Shown here: positions 10,161 to 19,039 of the stretch, one piece after another
How the letters are laid out: every line of letters starts with the position of its first letter
How positions within the stretch are numbered: position 1 is the stretch's first letter
Source: JAYOFM01 sp038117225
GTDB lineage: Bacteria; Pseudomonadota; Alphaproteobacteria; Rhodospirillales; Casp-alpha2
Reading direction: 5' to 3'
NCBI GenBank assembly: GCA_038117225.1
Contig: JAYOFM010000015.1
Span: forward strand, 1-40,667
Length of the DNA stretch: 40,667 bases
Translations under genes and position numbers: made by a program
The notes under the pieces: generated by a model
What the model was told of the DNA's origin: nothing
The model's database searches: none
The model's input: the letters and a program-made list of their open reading frames with translations, nothing else

Positions 10161-10193
10161 GGGACGGTGTCGCCGCGTTTCCGGCGCCGTCCC
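10161..10193 (+). terminator. GC-rich hairpin after the DUF1127 gene
   Basis: GGGACGG (10161-10167) plus CGCCG (10171-10175) pair with CGGCG (10182-10186) plus CCGTCCC (10187-10193), a 12-bp stem with a 3-nt bulge and 6-nt loop. It lies 70 bp after the stop codon. There is no U-tract, so it is a weak terminator call and could be another RNA element. Confidence 0.4.
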
Positions 10194-10231
10194 TCCCTTG
10201 CCATCGATGGCTTCACGGCTAGAACGTGGGC

Positions 10232-11140
10232 ATGACGACAATCGCCGCCACCTTGACGACGACAGCGCGCGTGTGGCCGGCGTTGCTTGCCGGCGGTTTC
10301 GCAGTGGTCATCTGGGGCGCCACGCCGGCGGCGACCGAATTCGCCGTCGCCGAGATCGATCCCATCGCGGCGGGCGTTCTGCGCACGGTCTTTGCCGCCA
10401 CCGTGACCCTGCCGCTGGTTCTGATTCTGCGGCTGCCATTGCCGCGCGACATCGCCGGCTGGGGTTTGCTGGCGGCGGCGGCGTTCGGCGGCTTCGCCAG
10501 TTTCACGCTTTTGTTCACGCACGGCCTGTCGCTCACCTCGACGGCGCACGCGGCGCTGATTCTCGCCGGGCTGCCCCTGATCACCGGATTGTTCGGCGCC
10601 GCCTTCGATCGCCGGTGGCCGGCGCGAATCTGGTTCGTCGGCATGGCGGTGGCATTGGCTGGCGAGGTCATCCTGGTCGGCGTGCGCGATGCGTCTGGCG
10701 AAGCCAGCTTGGAAGGTGATCTGTATTGCGCGGCGGCATCGGTTTTTTCCGGCCTTGGGTACGTGACGGGTAGCCGTCTGGCGCCGCGACTGGGGCCGAT
10801 GGGATCGTGGAGTGTCACCTTTTGGGCGATTTCCCTGGCCGGGCTCGCACAATTGACGCTGGTCTGGTGGCTTCGCAACTCGACCGACTGGGCGGCGGTG
10901 TCCGCCATCGGCTGGTCGGCGGTCGGTTATCTTGCTCTGTTTTCCGCGATCATCGGTTACGTCTGCTGGTACCGCGCGCTGTCGGAAGGCGGTGTGCAGC
11001 GTATCGCCCCCTTGCAGTTCGCGCAGCCGCTGGTCAGCCTGATCCTGGCGGTCGCGTTATTCAGCGAACCGCTGACCACGCCGCTGATCGCCGCTGCGGT
11101 GCTGATCCTCGTCGGCATCGCCATCACCAGAAGGGCCTAG
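10232..11140 (+). CDS. EamA/DMT-family transporter
   Basis: A ten-helix drug/metabolite transporter built from two EamA repeats of about 140 residues each. The first begins PALLAGGFAVVIWGATPAA. The second begins DLYCAAASVFSGLGYVTGS and ends VAAAVLILVGIAIT-like. Such proteins export amino acids or other small metabolites across the inner membrane. ATG 10232 is chosen over GTG 10226, six bases earlier. The next gene starts 3 bp after its stop, so they are co-transcribed and probably coupled. An amino-acid-related substrate fits the dehydratase partner but is inference. Confidence 0.85.
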   Translation: MTTIAATLTTTARVWPALLAGGFAVVIWGATPAATEFAVAEIDPIAAGVLRTVFAATVTLPLVLILRLPLPRDIAGWGLLAAAAFGGFASFTLLFTHGLSLTSTAHAALILAGLPLITGLFGAAFDRRWPARIWFVGMAVALAGEVILVGVRDASGEASLEGDLYCAAASVFSGLGYVTGSRLAPRLGPMGSWSVTFWAISLAGLAQLTLVWWLRNSTDWAAVSAIGWSAVGYLALFSAIIGYVCWYRALSEGGVQRIAPLQFAQPLVSLILAVALFSEPLTTPLIAAAVLILVGIAITRRA

Positions 11141-11143
11141 ACC

Positions 11144-12109
11144 ATGCCGACCATCCCGTTACGCGAGATCGAAACCGCCAGTGCCGTCGTCCACGGCCAC
11201 ATGATGCCGACGCCAGCCATCCAGTGGCCGCTGTTGAGCGCCCGGGCCGGGACGGAAGTCTGGGTCAAGCACGAGAACCACACGCCCATCGGCGCCTTCA
11301 AGGTGCGTGGCGGGCTCAATTACATGACCAACCTGAAGCGCGATGAGCCCGATTGCCCCGGCGTCATCACCGCGACCCGGGGCAACCACGGTCAATCGGT
11401 CGCGCGCGCGGCGACGGCGCTGGGCCTGGCCTCGACGGTGCTGGTGCCGCGTGGCAACAACCCGGAGAAGAACGACGCCATGCGTGCCTTCGGCGCCGAG
11501 GTGGTGGAATACGGCGAGGATTTCCAGGAAGCCCGCGAGGAAGCCGGTCGCCGTGCTCAAGCGCAGGGCCTGCACATGATTCCGCCCTATCATGCGTGGC
11601 TGGTCGCCGGCGTCGCAAGCTATGCGTTGGAATTCTTCCGGGCCCATGACGATCTGGACACGGTTTATGTGCCGATCGGCATGGGGTCCGGCATTTGCGG
11701 TCTGATTTCCGCGCGCGACGGACTGGGGCTGAAGACCGCCATCGTTGGCATCGTCGCCGAGCGGGCGCCGGCCTATGCCCTGTCGCTGGACGCCGGTGAA
11801 CCGGTCAGCACCAACAGCGCCGACACCATCGCCGACGGCGTCGCCTGCCGGGTGCCGGACGCCGACGCCTTCGCCGTCATCCAGGCCGGCGCCGAGCGCA
11901 TCGTGCGCATCGCCGAGGATGAATTCCGCGCCTCCATGCGCCACCTGTACCGCGATACCCACAACCTCGCCGAACCGACGGGGGCCGGTCCGCTTGCCGC
12001 CTTGCTGCGGGAACGGGACACCATGGCCGGCAAGAAGGTCGGCCTGATCCTCACCGGCGGTAATGCCGATGCGGCGACGTTCATCGATGTGATGCGCGAA
12101 GGGGCCTAG
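11144..12109 (+). CDS. threonine-dehydratase-like PLP enzyme
   Basis: A fold-type II PLP enzyme of the threonine/serine dehydratase family (also including EutB-type hydroxyectoine dehydratases). The PLP lysine is K53 in GAFKVRGGLNY. ATRGNHGQSVARAA binds the cofactor ring, and VPIGMGSGICGLISA is the phosphate-binding Gly loop. The 321 aa length shows a catalytic domain only, with no ACT regulatory domain, so it is a catabolic rather than an isoleucine-inhibited IlvA type. It would deaminate a beta-hydroxy amino acid to a 2-oxo acid plus ammonia. It lies 3 bp after the EamA exporter gene. Confidence 0.85.
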   Translation: MPTIPLREIETASAVVHGHMMPTPAIQWPLLSARAGTEVWVKHENHTPIGAFKVRGGLNYMTNLKRDEPDCPGVITATRGNHGQSVARAATALGLASTVLVPRGNNPEKNDAMRAFGAEVVEYGEDFQEAREEAGRRAQAQGLHMIPPYHAWLVAGVASYALEFFRAHDDLDTVYVPIGMGSGICGLISARDGLGLKTAIVGIVAERAPAYALSLDAGEPVSTNSADTIADGVACRVPDADAFAVIQAGAERIVRIAEDEFRASMRHLYRDTHNLAEPTGAGPLAALLRERDTMAGKKVGLILTGGNADAATFIDVMREGA

Positions 12110-12112
12110 GAC

Positions 12113-12673
12113 CTAGGACGCGATGTCGAGCAGCCGGTTGGAGTCCTCGAACACGCGCCGCGTCTTTTCCATGTCGTAGGGGCTTTCGGTCAGCGCTTCC
12201 GGGTCCCATTCACTGCGCGCCATCTCGAAGAAATCGCCGCCATAGACATGGATGGCGCCGGTCAGGCGCGGGATCGGATTGGTCACAGAATGAATGATGT
12301 CGGCGCCGAGCGGCGCCGCGTCGCCGACCCGGAGTTCCTTCGCCCCCGCCGCTTCGATGCCGCCCGTCGGGTCATCCGGCCGGCGGCGCCAGAAGATGTT
12401 GTCCTCGCGCCCGCTGTAGATGCCGATGACCGCCCACATGGCGTGGTTATGCGGATGAATGGTCATGCGCGGACCCCAGATGACATTGATGATGGTCAGG
12501 TCCGACGCGTGATGCAGGGTCTCGATGCTGCCGCGCGCGGGCTCGCCGAGGCCCTTCAAAACGCCGGCCGGATCGGCCACGGCCCGCGCCACGACCTCGC
12601 GCGCCGCCTTGTGCGTCGGGTCGTCGGCGACGGCGGCCTGGCAGTCGGCGATGAACTGGTCGCGGTCGAACAT
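12113..12673 (-). CDS. cysteine-dioxygenase-like cupin protein
   Basis: A single-cupin protein of the cysteine dioxygenase-related group. HPHNHAMW at residues 73-80 supplies likely metal ligands H75 and H77 (or H73), and H128 in ADIIHSV is the expected third one. This gives a three-His Fe site as in thiol dioxygenases. The substrate is not predictable; family members act on cysteine, 3-mercaptopropionate or related thiols. AGGGAG lies 7 nt before ATG 12673. It ends 3 bp from the convergent dehydratase stop. The MetE-like gene lies upstream on the same strand. Confidence 0.72.
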   Translation of the reverse strand: MFDRDQFIADCQAAVADDPTHKAAREVVARAVADPAGVLKGLGEPARGSIETLHHASDLTIINVIWGPRMTIHPHNHAMWAVIGIYSGREDNIFWRRRPDDPTGGIEAAGAKELRVGDAAPLGADIIHSVTNPIPRLTGAIHVYGGDFFEMARSEWDPEALTESPYDMEKTRRVFEDSNRLLDIAS

Positions 12674-12797
12674 GGGGCATCTCCCTAGGCGTGAATCTCC
12701 ACGGGAGAATTATATCAGTACGGCGGCGAGTTCGATATCCCGGCCACCGGTGCGCGCTCACCCGACGGCGATACCCATGCCGATGGTTAGTATGACG

Positions 12798-13865
12798 TCA
12801 GAATCGCCGCGCGGCCTCGCACAGGTTGCGCATCTTGGCCACCGCAAGATCGCGCGGCAGCAGGCCGAGGCCGCAATCGGGCGCCGCGATCAGGCGGTCG
12901 GCGTCGATGTGTTCAAGCGCGGCGCCGAGTCGTTCGGCGATTTCGTCGACGCTCTCGATGCGGCTCATGGAGATATCGAAGCAGCCGAGGATAACCGTCG
13001 TCGTCTTGAAGCGCTCCAGCACCGCCAGGTCGATGTGGCGGTGCGCGTCTTCCAGCGAATAGTGCTGGATGCGCGAGGCTTCGACCAGATCGGCGAGTTG
13101 GCTGTATATGTTGTTGTCGGCCTTCGGATAATCGGGATTGTCGAGGGTGTTGGGATAGCCGCAACACATGTGCACGGTCCGCGTCACGCTGTCGGGTATG
13201 CCGTGCCAGCAGCGATCCAGATTCTCGAAACCGAAATCCAAGGCGTCTTCCGCGCTGCGCGCGAAGCCCGGTTCATCGATCTGCACGTAGCGGCAGCCGG
13301 CTTCGGCCAGCGCCTTGATTTCGGCGTTCAACGCATCGGCGATGTCGGCACCGCGTTTCATGCGGCCGTCGCGGCTGTCGTCGTAGTGGTTGTCGTGGCA
13401 GGCGTTGCCGATGGTTACCGGACCCGGCATGGTGATCTTCACCGGCTTGTCGGTCATGCCCTGGGCCACAGACCAGTCATGCGGCAGGAAGTGATCGCGC
13501 GCCGCGATGGTTCCGGTGATGGTCGGCACGTGACCGAAATAGCCGGGCCTGAACTCGATCTCCGTGCGCTGCTTGAAATCGATGCCGTCGAGTTGGCGGC
13601 AGTGATAATGGATGTAATTCTCGCGCCGCATTTCGCCGTCGGTCAGAATATCTATGCCGGCGCCACTTTGGTCCTCAAGCACCTCGCGGGTCGCCCGCTG
13701 CACCACCTCTTCCAGGTCATCGCCCAGTTCCTCAACGGCCTTCTCGTAGGCGCCGACGTAATCGAACGTGTAGTACTTGCCCTCCCGAGAATCGCCCCAC
13801 CAGTCCGGCAGTTTAAGATATTCGGGCTTCGGGTAGGCACCAATCGTCGTCGTCAGCAGCGGCAT
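12798..13865 (-). CDS. MetE C-terminal-like methyltransferase
   Basis: A 355-residue protein of the cobalamin-independent methionine synthase superfamily, with only the C-terminal catalytic barrel (full MetE is about 750 aa). Zinc ligands are visible as H232-x-C234 in VHMCCGYP and C331 in APDCGLG. The N-terminus LLTTTIGAYPKP is typical. Short MetE-like proteins transfer methyl groups between thiols, corrinoids or folates, and a thiol acceptor is expected here. AAGGAA lies about 9 nt upstream of ATG 13865. No B12 or SAM riboswitch was recognised in the roughly 200 bp upstream. Confidence 0.83.
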   Translation of the reverse strand: MPLLTTTIGAYPKPEYLKLPDWWGDSREGKYYTFDYVGAYEKAVEELGDDLEEVVQRATREVLEDQSGAGIDILTDGEMRRENYIHYHCRQLDGIDFKQRTEIEFRPGYFGHVPTITGTIAARDHFLPHDWSVAQGMTDKPVKITMPGPVTIGNACHDNHYDDSRDGRMKRGADIADALNAEIKALAEAGCRYVQIDEPGFARSAEDALDFGFENLDRCWHGIPDSVTRTVHMCCGYPNTLDNPDYPKADNNIYSQLADLVEASRIQHYSLEDAHRHIDLAVLERFKTTTVILGCFDISMSRIESVDEIAERLGAALEHIDADRLIAAPDCGLGLLPRDLAVAKMRNLCEAARRF

Positions 13866-14066
13866 GTTCGATTTCCTTCATTCAGCGGGGCAACAAACGC
13901 TAGTACGCCAACCCTCATCGGAAAAGATAATAAACTCGATAGGCCAGATATGCCTTCCATATTCCTAATCGTGTGTGAGAAAAGCCGCAGCGAATGTCAA
14001 AAGGTCTTGCACGATGCCGGACGTTTCGAGCATCGGCTCAAGCGGGCACCGGGCGTTCGGCCCCGC

Positions 14067-15428
14067 TCATAGTTCGGCCGCCTGCAGATAGTCGGGAACG
14101 ACCGTGTCCCAGCCGAAGCGCTCCTCGATTTTCGTTTTAAGGGAAGATGCCGCCTCCGGTTCGCCGTGGGTGACAAAGACGCGGCGCGGGGCCTGTTGGA
14201 AATGGCCCAGCCAATCGAGGATTTCGCCATAATCGGCGTGGGCTGAGATATTGTGCAACACGTCGATTTGCGCGCGCACCGGCCACATGCGGCCGTGGAT
14301 GCGAATTTCGGTCTCACCTTGCAGCAACCGCGCGCCACGCGTTCCGGCGGCCTGAAATCCGGTAAAGAGGATGGTGTTGCGCGGATCGCCGATGAAGTGC
14401 TTCAGGTGGTGCAATACCCGGCCGCCGGTGGCCATGCCGCTGGCCGATATGATGACGACGGGGACGCCGTTGGTGCTGCCCAGCGCCCTCGATTCGTCCG
14501 CCGTATGAACATACTCGGCGACGCCGCACACCTCGGCACACAATCTTTTCGTCAGGCGATGGTCATTGGCGTGATCGTGCAGAAGTTGCGTGGCATTGAT
14601 GGCCATCGGGCTATCAAGAAAGATGGGCATGGAGGCCGGAATCGCCTTCGCCTTCTTGAGTTGGTAAATGTAATAAAGAATGCTTTGTGACCGCCCAACG
14701 GCGAATGCTGGAATGACCACGGATCCGCCACGCGCCGTCGTGTCTCGAATGATCTCCCCAATCCTTTCCTGCGGATCGCTGTCCCCGTGCAAACGGTCGC
14801 CGTATGTCGATTCCAGCACCAGATAATCCGCGTTTTGGATTTGCGCCGGCGATTGCATCACCGGATCAGCGGCGCGGCCGATGTCGCCGGAAAACACGAT
14901 CGTCGTGTGTCCGTCCGTGATCTGGATAAAGGTCGAGCCGAGAATATGGCCGGACCGGCTCAAGGTGAATGTCTGGCCGCCGCCGAGATCGTATGGCTTT
15001 CCGATGTCGACGGCCTTGAACTGTTTAAGTGACGTTTCCGCGTCCCGCCGCAAATAAAGCGGCAACGCCGGTTTGTGCTTGGTGTAGCGGTGACGATTGG
15101 CCCGTTCGGCGTCCGCTTCCTGAAGATAGCCACTGTCCGTCAGTAGGATCGAACAAAGATCAAGTGTCGCCGCGGAACAAAGCACTCGTCCGTTGAACCC
15201 ATGTTTGACCAGCCGCGGGATATAGCCGCTGTGGTCGATATGCGCGTGGGTCAACAAAACGGTATCGATCGATGCGGGGTCGATGGGCAGTTTTGCCCAG
15301 TTCCGCAAGCGCAGTTCCTTTAGTCCCTGAAACAGGCCGCAGTCGATGAGTGTCCGCGTGCCGGCATGTTCGAGCAAATACTTCGAGCCGGTAACGGTTC
15401 CCGTGGCGCCGAGGAACGTCAGTTTCAT
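14067..15428 (-). CDS. beta-CASP metallo-beta-lactamase RNA hydrolase
   Basis: A 453-aa MBL-fold protein with beta-CASP insertion, of the CPSF-73-like bacterial group that cuts or trims RNA. The metal-binding HAHIDH is at residues 61-66, with VFSGDIGR and the C-terminal SAHADYGE and VTHGEPEA blocks as the remaining motifs. The start is set at 15428 (MKLTFLGATGTVTGS), which begins the conserved fold. The frame stays open upstream to 15701, but those 91 residues have no coding character. The fold is clear, the RNA target unknown. Transcribed away from the alaX gene. Confidence 0.87.
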   Translation of the reverse strand: MKLTFLGATGTVTGSKYLLEHAGTRTLIDCGLFQGLKELRLRNWAKLPIDPASIDTVLLTHAHIDHSGYIPRLVKHGFNGRVLCSAATLDLCSILLTDSGYLQEADAERANRHRYTKHKPALPLYLRRDAETSLKQFKAVDIGKPYDLGGGQTFTLSRSGHILGSTFIQITDGHTTIVFSGDIGRAADPVMQSPAQIQNADYLVLESTYGDRLHGDSDPQERIGEIIRDTTARGGSVVIPAFAVGRSQSILYYIYQLKKAKAIPASMPIFLDSPMAINATQLLHDHANDHRLTKRLCAEVCGVAEYVHTADESRALGSTNGVPVVIISASGMATGGRVLHHLKHFIGDPRNTILFTGFQAAGTRGARLLQGETEIRIHGRMWPVRAQIDVLHNISAHADYGEILDWLGHFQQAPRRVFVTHGEPEAASSLKTKIEERFGWDTVVPDYLQAAEL

Positions 15429-15757
15429 CAAGGAATCCCCACTGTTGTCCAACAAGAACCGCTTACCCAACGACGGTGATTTTGTCACCGTGACATTGTT
15501 GCCCCTTTGGTACACCTGAAATTGTGTTATCAGGGAGCGTTGCATTGGCGGATTTCTGGGCCATATCAATAGGAACAGGGGGGTCGGGATGGTCGCCTCA
15601 GGCTGGCGCCGTGATGGTAAAATGACCACAATTGTCCACATTTCTCGGTGAATCGGGGATGTTTCCATATATTTCAATGAGATGAGCTGTTTCGACCGCA
15701 TGAAAAATGGATAAAAAGGCTTCTAGATGCGCCAAAGTGTGATTTCGGAGTGATTTG
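15429..15757. other. 329-bp intergenic region between beta-CASP and alaX genes
   Basis: No gene is supported here. The interval is noticeably more AT-rich than its surroundings and holds the 5' ends of two divergent genes. One inverted repeat stands out, ACGGTGA (15473-15479) and TCACCGT (15485-15491) with a 5-bp spacer, 45-63 bp upstream of the beta-CASP start, which could be an operator. I could not identify convincing -35/-10 pairs. Confidence 0.5.
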
Positions 15758-16471
15758 ATGACCGAGGAACTTTTCCGCGAGGACAGCTATCTGAAGACCG
15801 GCGAGGCCACCGTTACGGTGGTCGATGAGCGGGGAATCCAACTCGACCAGACGATTTTTTACGCCACTGGTGGTGGTCAGCCGGGCGATAGCGGAATGCT
15901 ACGCGCCGCCGATGGGCGCGAGGTGGTGATCGCGGATACGGTGAAGGATCGCTTCGGCGGCGACCATTTGCATGTGCCCGCGGACGGCGCGCCGACGCTG
16001 GCGGTTGGTGACGCGGTAACCATGGAAATCGACTGGGCGAGGCGTCACAAACTGATGCGCATGCATTCGGCGTTGCATCTGTTGTGTTCGGTGGTCGAGG
16101 GCGGGGTCACTGGCGGGCAGATCGGCGAGGCGAAGAGCCGGCTCGATTTCGATCTGCCGGACACGGCGTTGGACAAAGAGCAGATCGAGGCCGATCTCAA
16201 CCGGCTGGTCGATGAGAATCATCCCATGGGCCACCGCTGGATCACCGACGCGGAAATGGCGGCCAACCCGGACATGGTGCGCACCATGTCGGTGGCGCCG
16301 CCGTCCGGCCACGGGCGGGTGCGGCTGATGGAAATCGAGGGTGTCGACCTGCAGCCCTGCGGCGGTACCCACGTGGCGCGCACCGGCGAGATCGGTAGGC
16401 TGCGCGTCGGCAAGATCGAGAACAAGGGGCGCCACAACCGGCGCATCAACATTCACCTGATTGAGGACTGA
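15758..16471 (+). CDS. alaX: alanyl-tRNA editing protein AlaX
   Basis: A free-standing homologue of the AlaRS editing domain that hydrolyses Ser- or Gly-tRNA(Ala) in trans. Zn ligands are H103 and H107 in MHSALHLL and C201 and H205 in QPCGGTHVA. The GGGQPGDSG motif of the N-terminal glycine-rich part marks the medium/long AlaX type. The ATG at 15758 has CGGAG at 15746-15750; a TTG three bases upstream is the alternative. The product is 237 aa. The dehydrogenase gene follows 7 bp after the stop. Confidence 0.92.
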   Translation: MTEELFREDSYLKTGEATVTVVDERGIQLDQTIFYATGGGQPGDSGMLRAADGREVVIADTVKDRFGGDHLHVPADGAPTLAVGDAVTMEIDWARRHKLMRMHSALHLLCSVVEGGVTGGQIGEAKSRLDFDLPDTALDKEQIEADLNRLVDENHPMGHRWITDAEMAANPDMVRTMSVAPPSGHGRVRLMEIEGVDLQPCGGTHVARTGEIGRLRVGKIENKGRHNRRINIHLIED

Positions 16472-16478
16472 AACCATC

Positions 16479-17555
16479 ATGGCGACAAAAGACGCAAGCA
16501 ACAAAATGAACATCGCCGTTATCGCCGGTGATGGCATCGGCAACGAGGTCATGCCCGAAGCCTTGTTGGTTCTTGAAGCCGTGGCGCGCAAGTATGACCT
16601 GGGGTTCACCTTCGACGAGAAGGATTGGAGCTGCGAGCGCTTTCATAAGAAGGGCGCGTTGATGCCCGACGACGGGCTTGATCAGATCAGCGGCCACGAT
16701 TCCATTCTGTTGGGGGCGTGTGGCTTTCCCGGCGTCCCGGATCACATCTCGCTATGGGGGCTGCTCGTGCCGATCCGCCGCGCCTTCGCGCAGTACGTCA
16801 ATCTGCGGCCGGTGCGGCTGTTCGATGGCATGCCGTGCCCGCTCGCCGGTCGCACCTCCGAGGATATCGATTTCTGGATCGTGCGTGAAAACAACGAGGG
16901 TGAGTATTCCGAGGTCGGCGGCCGTCAGTTCCAGGGCACGCCGGAGGAAATGGCGGTGCAGCAGTCGATCTTCACCCGCAAGGGCACCGACCGCATCATG
17001 CGCTATGCGTTCGAGCTGGCGCGCTCCGTCGACATGAAGCACGTCACCTCGGCGACCAAATCCAACGGCATCATCCATTCCATGCCGTTTTGGGATGAAC
17101 GCTTCGAAGTTGTCGCCGCCGATTACCCGGACGTGCGCTCCGACAAGTACCACATCGATATTCTGACCGCGAACTTCGTGCTGCATCCGGATTGGTTCGA
17201 CGTGGTTGTCGGCTCGAACCTGTTCGGCGACATCCTGTCCGATCTTGGCCCGGCCATCGCCGGCACCATCGCCATCGCGCCGTCGGCCAACATCAACCCG
17301 GAGCGTGATCATCCATCCATGTTCGAGCCGGTGCATGGTTCCGCCCCCGACATCGCCGGGCAGGGCATCGCAAACCCGATCGGCCAGATCTGGTCGGCGT
17401 CGATGATGCTCGACCATCTCGGCCATCCCAAAGCGGCCGCCGCCGTCGTCAAAGCCATCGAGACGGTGATCGCCAGCGACGGCCCGAAGACGCGCGACAT
17501 GGGCGGCACCGCCGACACCAAGGAATTGGGCCGCGCCATCGTCGAGGCGCTTTAA
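16479..17555 (+). CDS. tartrate/D-malate dehydrogenase-like (isopropylmalate DH family)
   Basis: An NAD-dependent beta-decarboxylating dehydrogenase of the isocitrate/isopropylmalate family, closest to tartrate dehydrogenase/D-malate dehydrogenase. Diagnostic blocks are IAVIAGDGIGNEV, MPDDGLDQ, VPDHISLWGLL, VRENNEGEYSE, the catalytic Lys/Asp set SATKSNG, DILTANFVL and NLFGDILSD, and FEPVHGSAPDIAG. Likely substrates are D-malate, L-tartrate or 3-isopropylmalate-like acids. ATG 16479 (MATKDAS) is used; a start nearer MNIAVIAG at 16506 is possible. It is not part of a leu cluster here, which favours a catabolic hydroxydicarboxylate role. Confidence 0.87.
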   Translation: MATKDASNKMNIAVIAGDGIGNEVMPEALLVLEAVARKYDLGFTFDEKDWSCERFHKKGALMPDDGLDQISGHDSILLGACGFPGVPDHISLWGLLVPIRRAFAQYVNLRPVRLFDGMPCPLAGRTSEDIDFWIVRENNEGEYSEVGGRQFQGTPEEMAVQQSIFTRKGTDRIMRYAFELARSVDMKHVTSATKSNGIIHSMPFWDERFEVVAADYPDVRSDKYHIDILTANFVLHPDWFDVVVGSNLFGDILSDLGPAIAGTIAIAPSANINPERDHPSMFEPVHGSAPDIAGQGIANPIGQIWSASMMLDHLGHPKAAAAVVKAIETVIASDGPKTRDMGGTADTKELGRAIVEAL

Positions 17556-17581
17556 CGGCACGATTTCGAGAGACTGAAACA

Positions 17582-18373
17582 ATGAGCCAGCGCATTCCCA
17601 TGTACCAAATCGATGCCTTCGCCGCCGCTGCCTTCAAGGGCAATCCAGCGGCAGTCTGTCCGTTGGGCGGTTGGCTCGGCGATGAGGTCATGCAGTCCAT
17701 TGCCTTCGAGAATAATCTGTCGGAAACCGCCTATCTGGTGGAACGCGGGGACGGCGATTATGACCTGCGCTGGTTCACGCCGGCGATCGAGGTCGATCTC
17801 TGCGGTCACGCGACATTGGCCACCGGTTGGCTGGTGCTCAATCGGCTGCGCCCGGATGCCGAGGCCGTCCGGTTCCATACCCGGTCGGGCATGCTGACGG
17901 TGGTGCGCGACAACGGCCATCTGGTGATGGACTTTCCGGCCCTGGTGGCGGCGCCGGTCGATCCACCGGCCGGCTTCGAGGACGCCATGGGATTCCATCC
18001 CGAAGCCTTCCTGCGGGCGGTCAAGAACATGGCGGTGCTGGGCTCCGAAGCCGAGGTGCTGGCGGTTGAGCCCAACCTGGAATTCATCAAGGGCATGGCC
18101 GGCATGGGGCTGATCGTCACAGCGCCCGGCGATGGTAGCGATTGCGCATCGCGTTACTTCGCGCCGCAGGCCGGTATCGATGAAGACCCGGTGACCGGAT
18201 CGGCGCATTGCACTATCGTGCCCTATTGGGCCGATCGCCTGGGCAAAGCCGAGATCCACGCGCGGCAGGTTTCAGCTCGCGGCGGCGATCTCTATTGCCG
18301 GCTGGATGGCGAGCGCGTGGTCATCGGCGGTAAGGCGGTGTTGTTTATGGAGGGGGAAATCGTGCTGCCATGA
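17582..18373 (+). CDS. PhzF-family isomerase
   Basis: Member of the PhzF/diaminopimelate-epimerase-fold family (263 aa). The N-terminal half carries FKGNPAAV and NNLSETAYL with catalytic-type E48. The second half has the mirrored GIDEDPVTGSAHC motif. Characterised members isomerise trans-2,3-dihydro-3-hydroxyanthranilate, but most chromosomal copies have unknown small-metabolite substrates, and no phenazine genes are present here. A 4-bp ATGA overlap joins it to the GNAT gene, and 26 bp separate it from the dehydrogenase, so the set is one operon. Confidence 0.88.
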   Translation: MSQRIPMYQIDAFAAAAFKGNPAAVCPLGGWLGDEVMQSIAFENNLSETAYLVERGDGDYDLRWFTPAIEVDLCGHATLATGWLVLNRLRPDAEAVRFHTRSGMLTVVRDNGHLVMDFPALVAAPVDPPAGFEDAMGFHPEAFLRAVKNMAVLGSEAEVLAVEPNLEFIKGMAGMGLIVTAPGDGSDCASRYFAPQAGIDEDPVTGSAHCTIVPYWADRLGKAEIHARQVSARGGDLYCRLDGERVVIGGKAVLFMEGEIVLP

Positions 18374-18873
18374 ACTCCCCCGACGCTACCGAGGTGCGCA
18401 TCGACGCGGCCGCCGGCGACGCCGATATGGCCATCGTACGTGAGCTTTTTCGCGAGTACGAGGCGTCCATTGGCACATGTCTCTGTTTCCAGGATTTCGA
18501 TGCCGAACTGGCCAACTTGCCCGGTAAATACGTACCGCCGGAGGGCGATCTCCTGCTGGCCCGCGATGGCGACGCCGTGGCGGCGTGCGTCGGTTTTTGG
18601 AAACGGGCCGACGGGGTCGCCGAAATGAAGCGTCTCTACGTGCGTCCGCGGTGGCAGGGCAGCGGCCTCGGTCGTCGGCTCGCCGAACAAGTGGTGGCGG
18701 CGGCGCGAGGACGCGGATACGCGGCGCTGTGCCTGGATACGCTTCCGTCGATGGCGGCGGCGCAGGGGCTGTATCGCTCCATGGGATTCCGTGAAACCAG
18801 TCCCTATTACAGGACGCCGATCGACGGCACGCTGTTTATGGAATTGCCGCTCAGTGGCGAGGTTCAGGCGTAA
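18370..18873 (+). CDS. GNAT-family N-acetyltransferase
   Basis: A 167-aa GNAT protein. The acetyl-CoA pyrophosphate loop Q-G-S-G-L-G is at residues 96-101, following beta-4 (MKRLYVRPRW), and LCLDTLPSMAAAQGLYRSMGF forms the C-terminal core. The substrate is unknown. The start overlaps the end of the PhzF gene by 4 bp (ATGA), indicating translational coupling, and this is the last gene of the alaX-dehydrogenase-PhzF run. Confidence 0.87.
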   Translation: MNSPDATEVRIDAAAGDADMAIVRELFREYEASIGTCLCFQDFDAELANLPGKYVPPEGDLLLARDGDAVAACVGFWKRADGVAEMKRLYVRPRWQGSGLGRRLAEQVVAAARGRGYAALCLDTLPSMAAAQGLYRSMGFRETSPYYRTPIDGTLFMELPLSGEVQA

Positions 18874-18982
18874 TAGGCACGAGTTTTCCACATGTGTTTC
18901 ACCCCGGGGCATTGTCAGGCGGGACCGCCACGTGCAAGTTTATGGTCAATAAATCGCCGTATTTCTTCGATGGAATTACCAG

Positions 18983-19000
18983 CTCCTCCGGGGGGAGGAG
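18983..19000 (+). other. short perfect hairpin upstream of the 19040 gene
   Basis: CTCCTCC (18983-18989) and GGAGGAG (18994-19000) form a 7-bp stem around a GGGG loop. The right arm is purine-rich and SD-like but lies 40 nt before the ATG. It could end the upstream operon (no U-tract) or fold in the 5' leader of the next gene. Confidence 0.35.
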
Positions 19001-19039
19001 GAAATTGCGGCCCGCACCGAGACCCCAGGGGACTGTGCC

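Noticed and set aside
12525..14072. 515-residue + strand frame over the cupin and MetE-like genes
   Set aside because: Both minus-strand genes have conserved metal motifs and ribosome sites; the + frame reads through them with no family pattern.
15429..15701. 91-residue upstream extension of the beta-CASP protein
   Set aside because: The fold begins at MKLTFLGATG; the extension is low-quality sequence in an AT-richer intergenic region.
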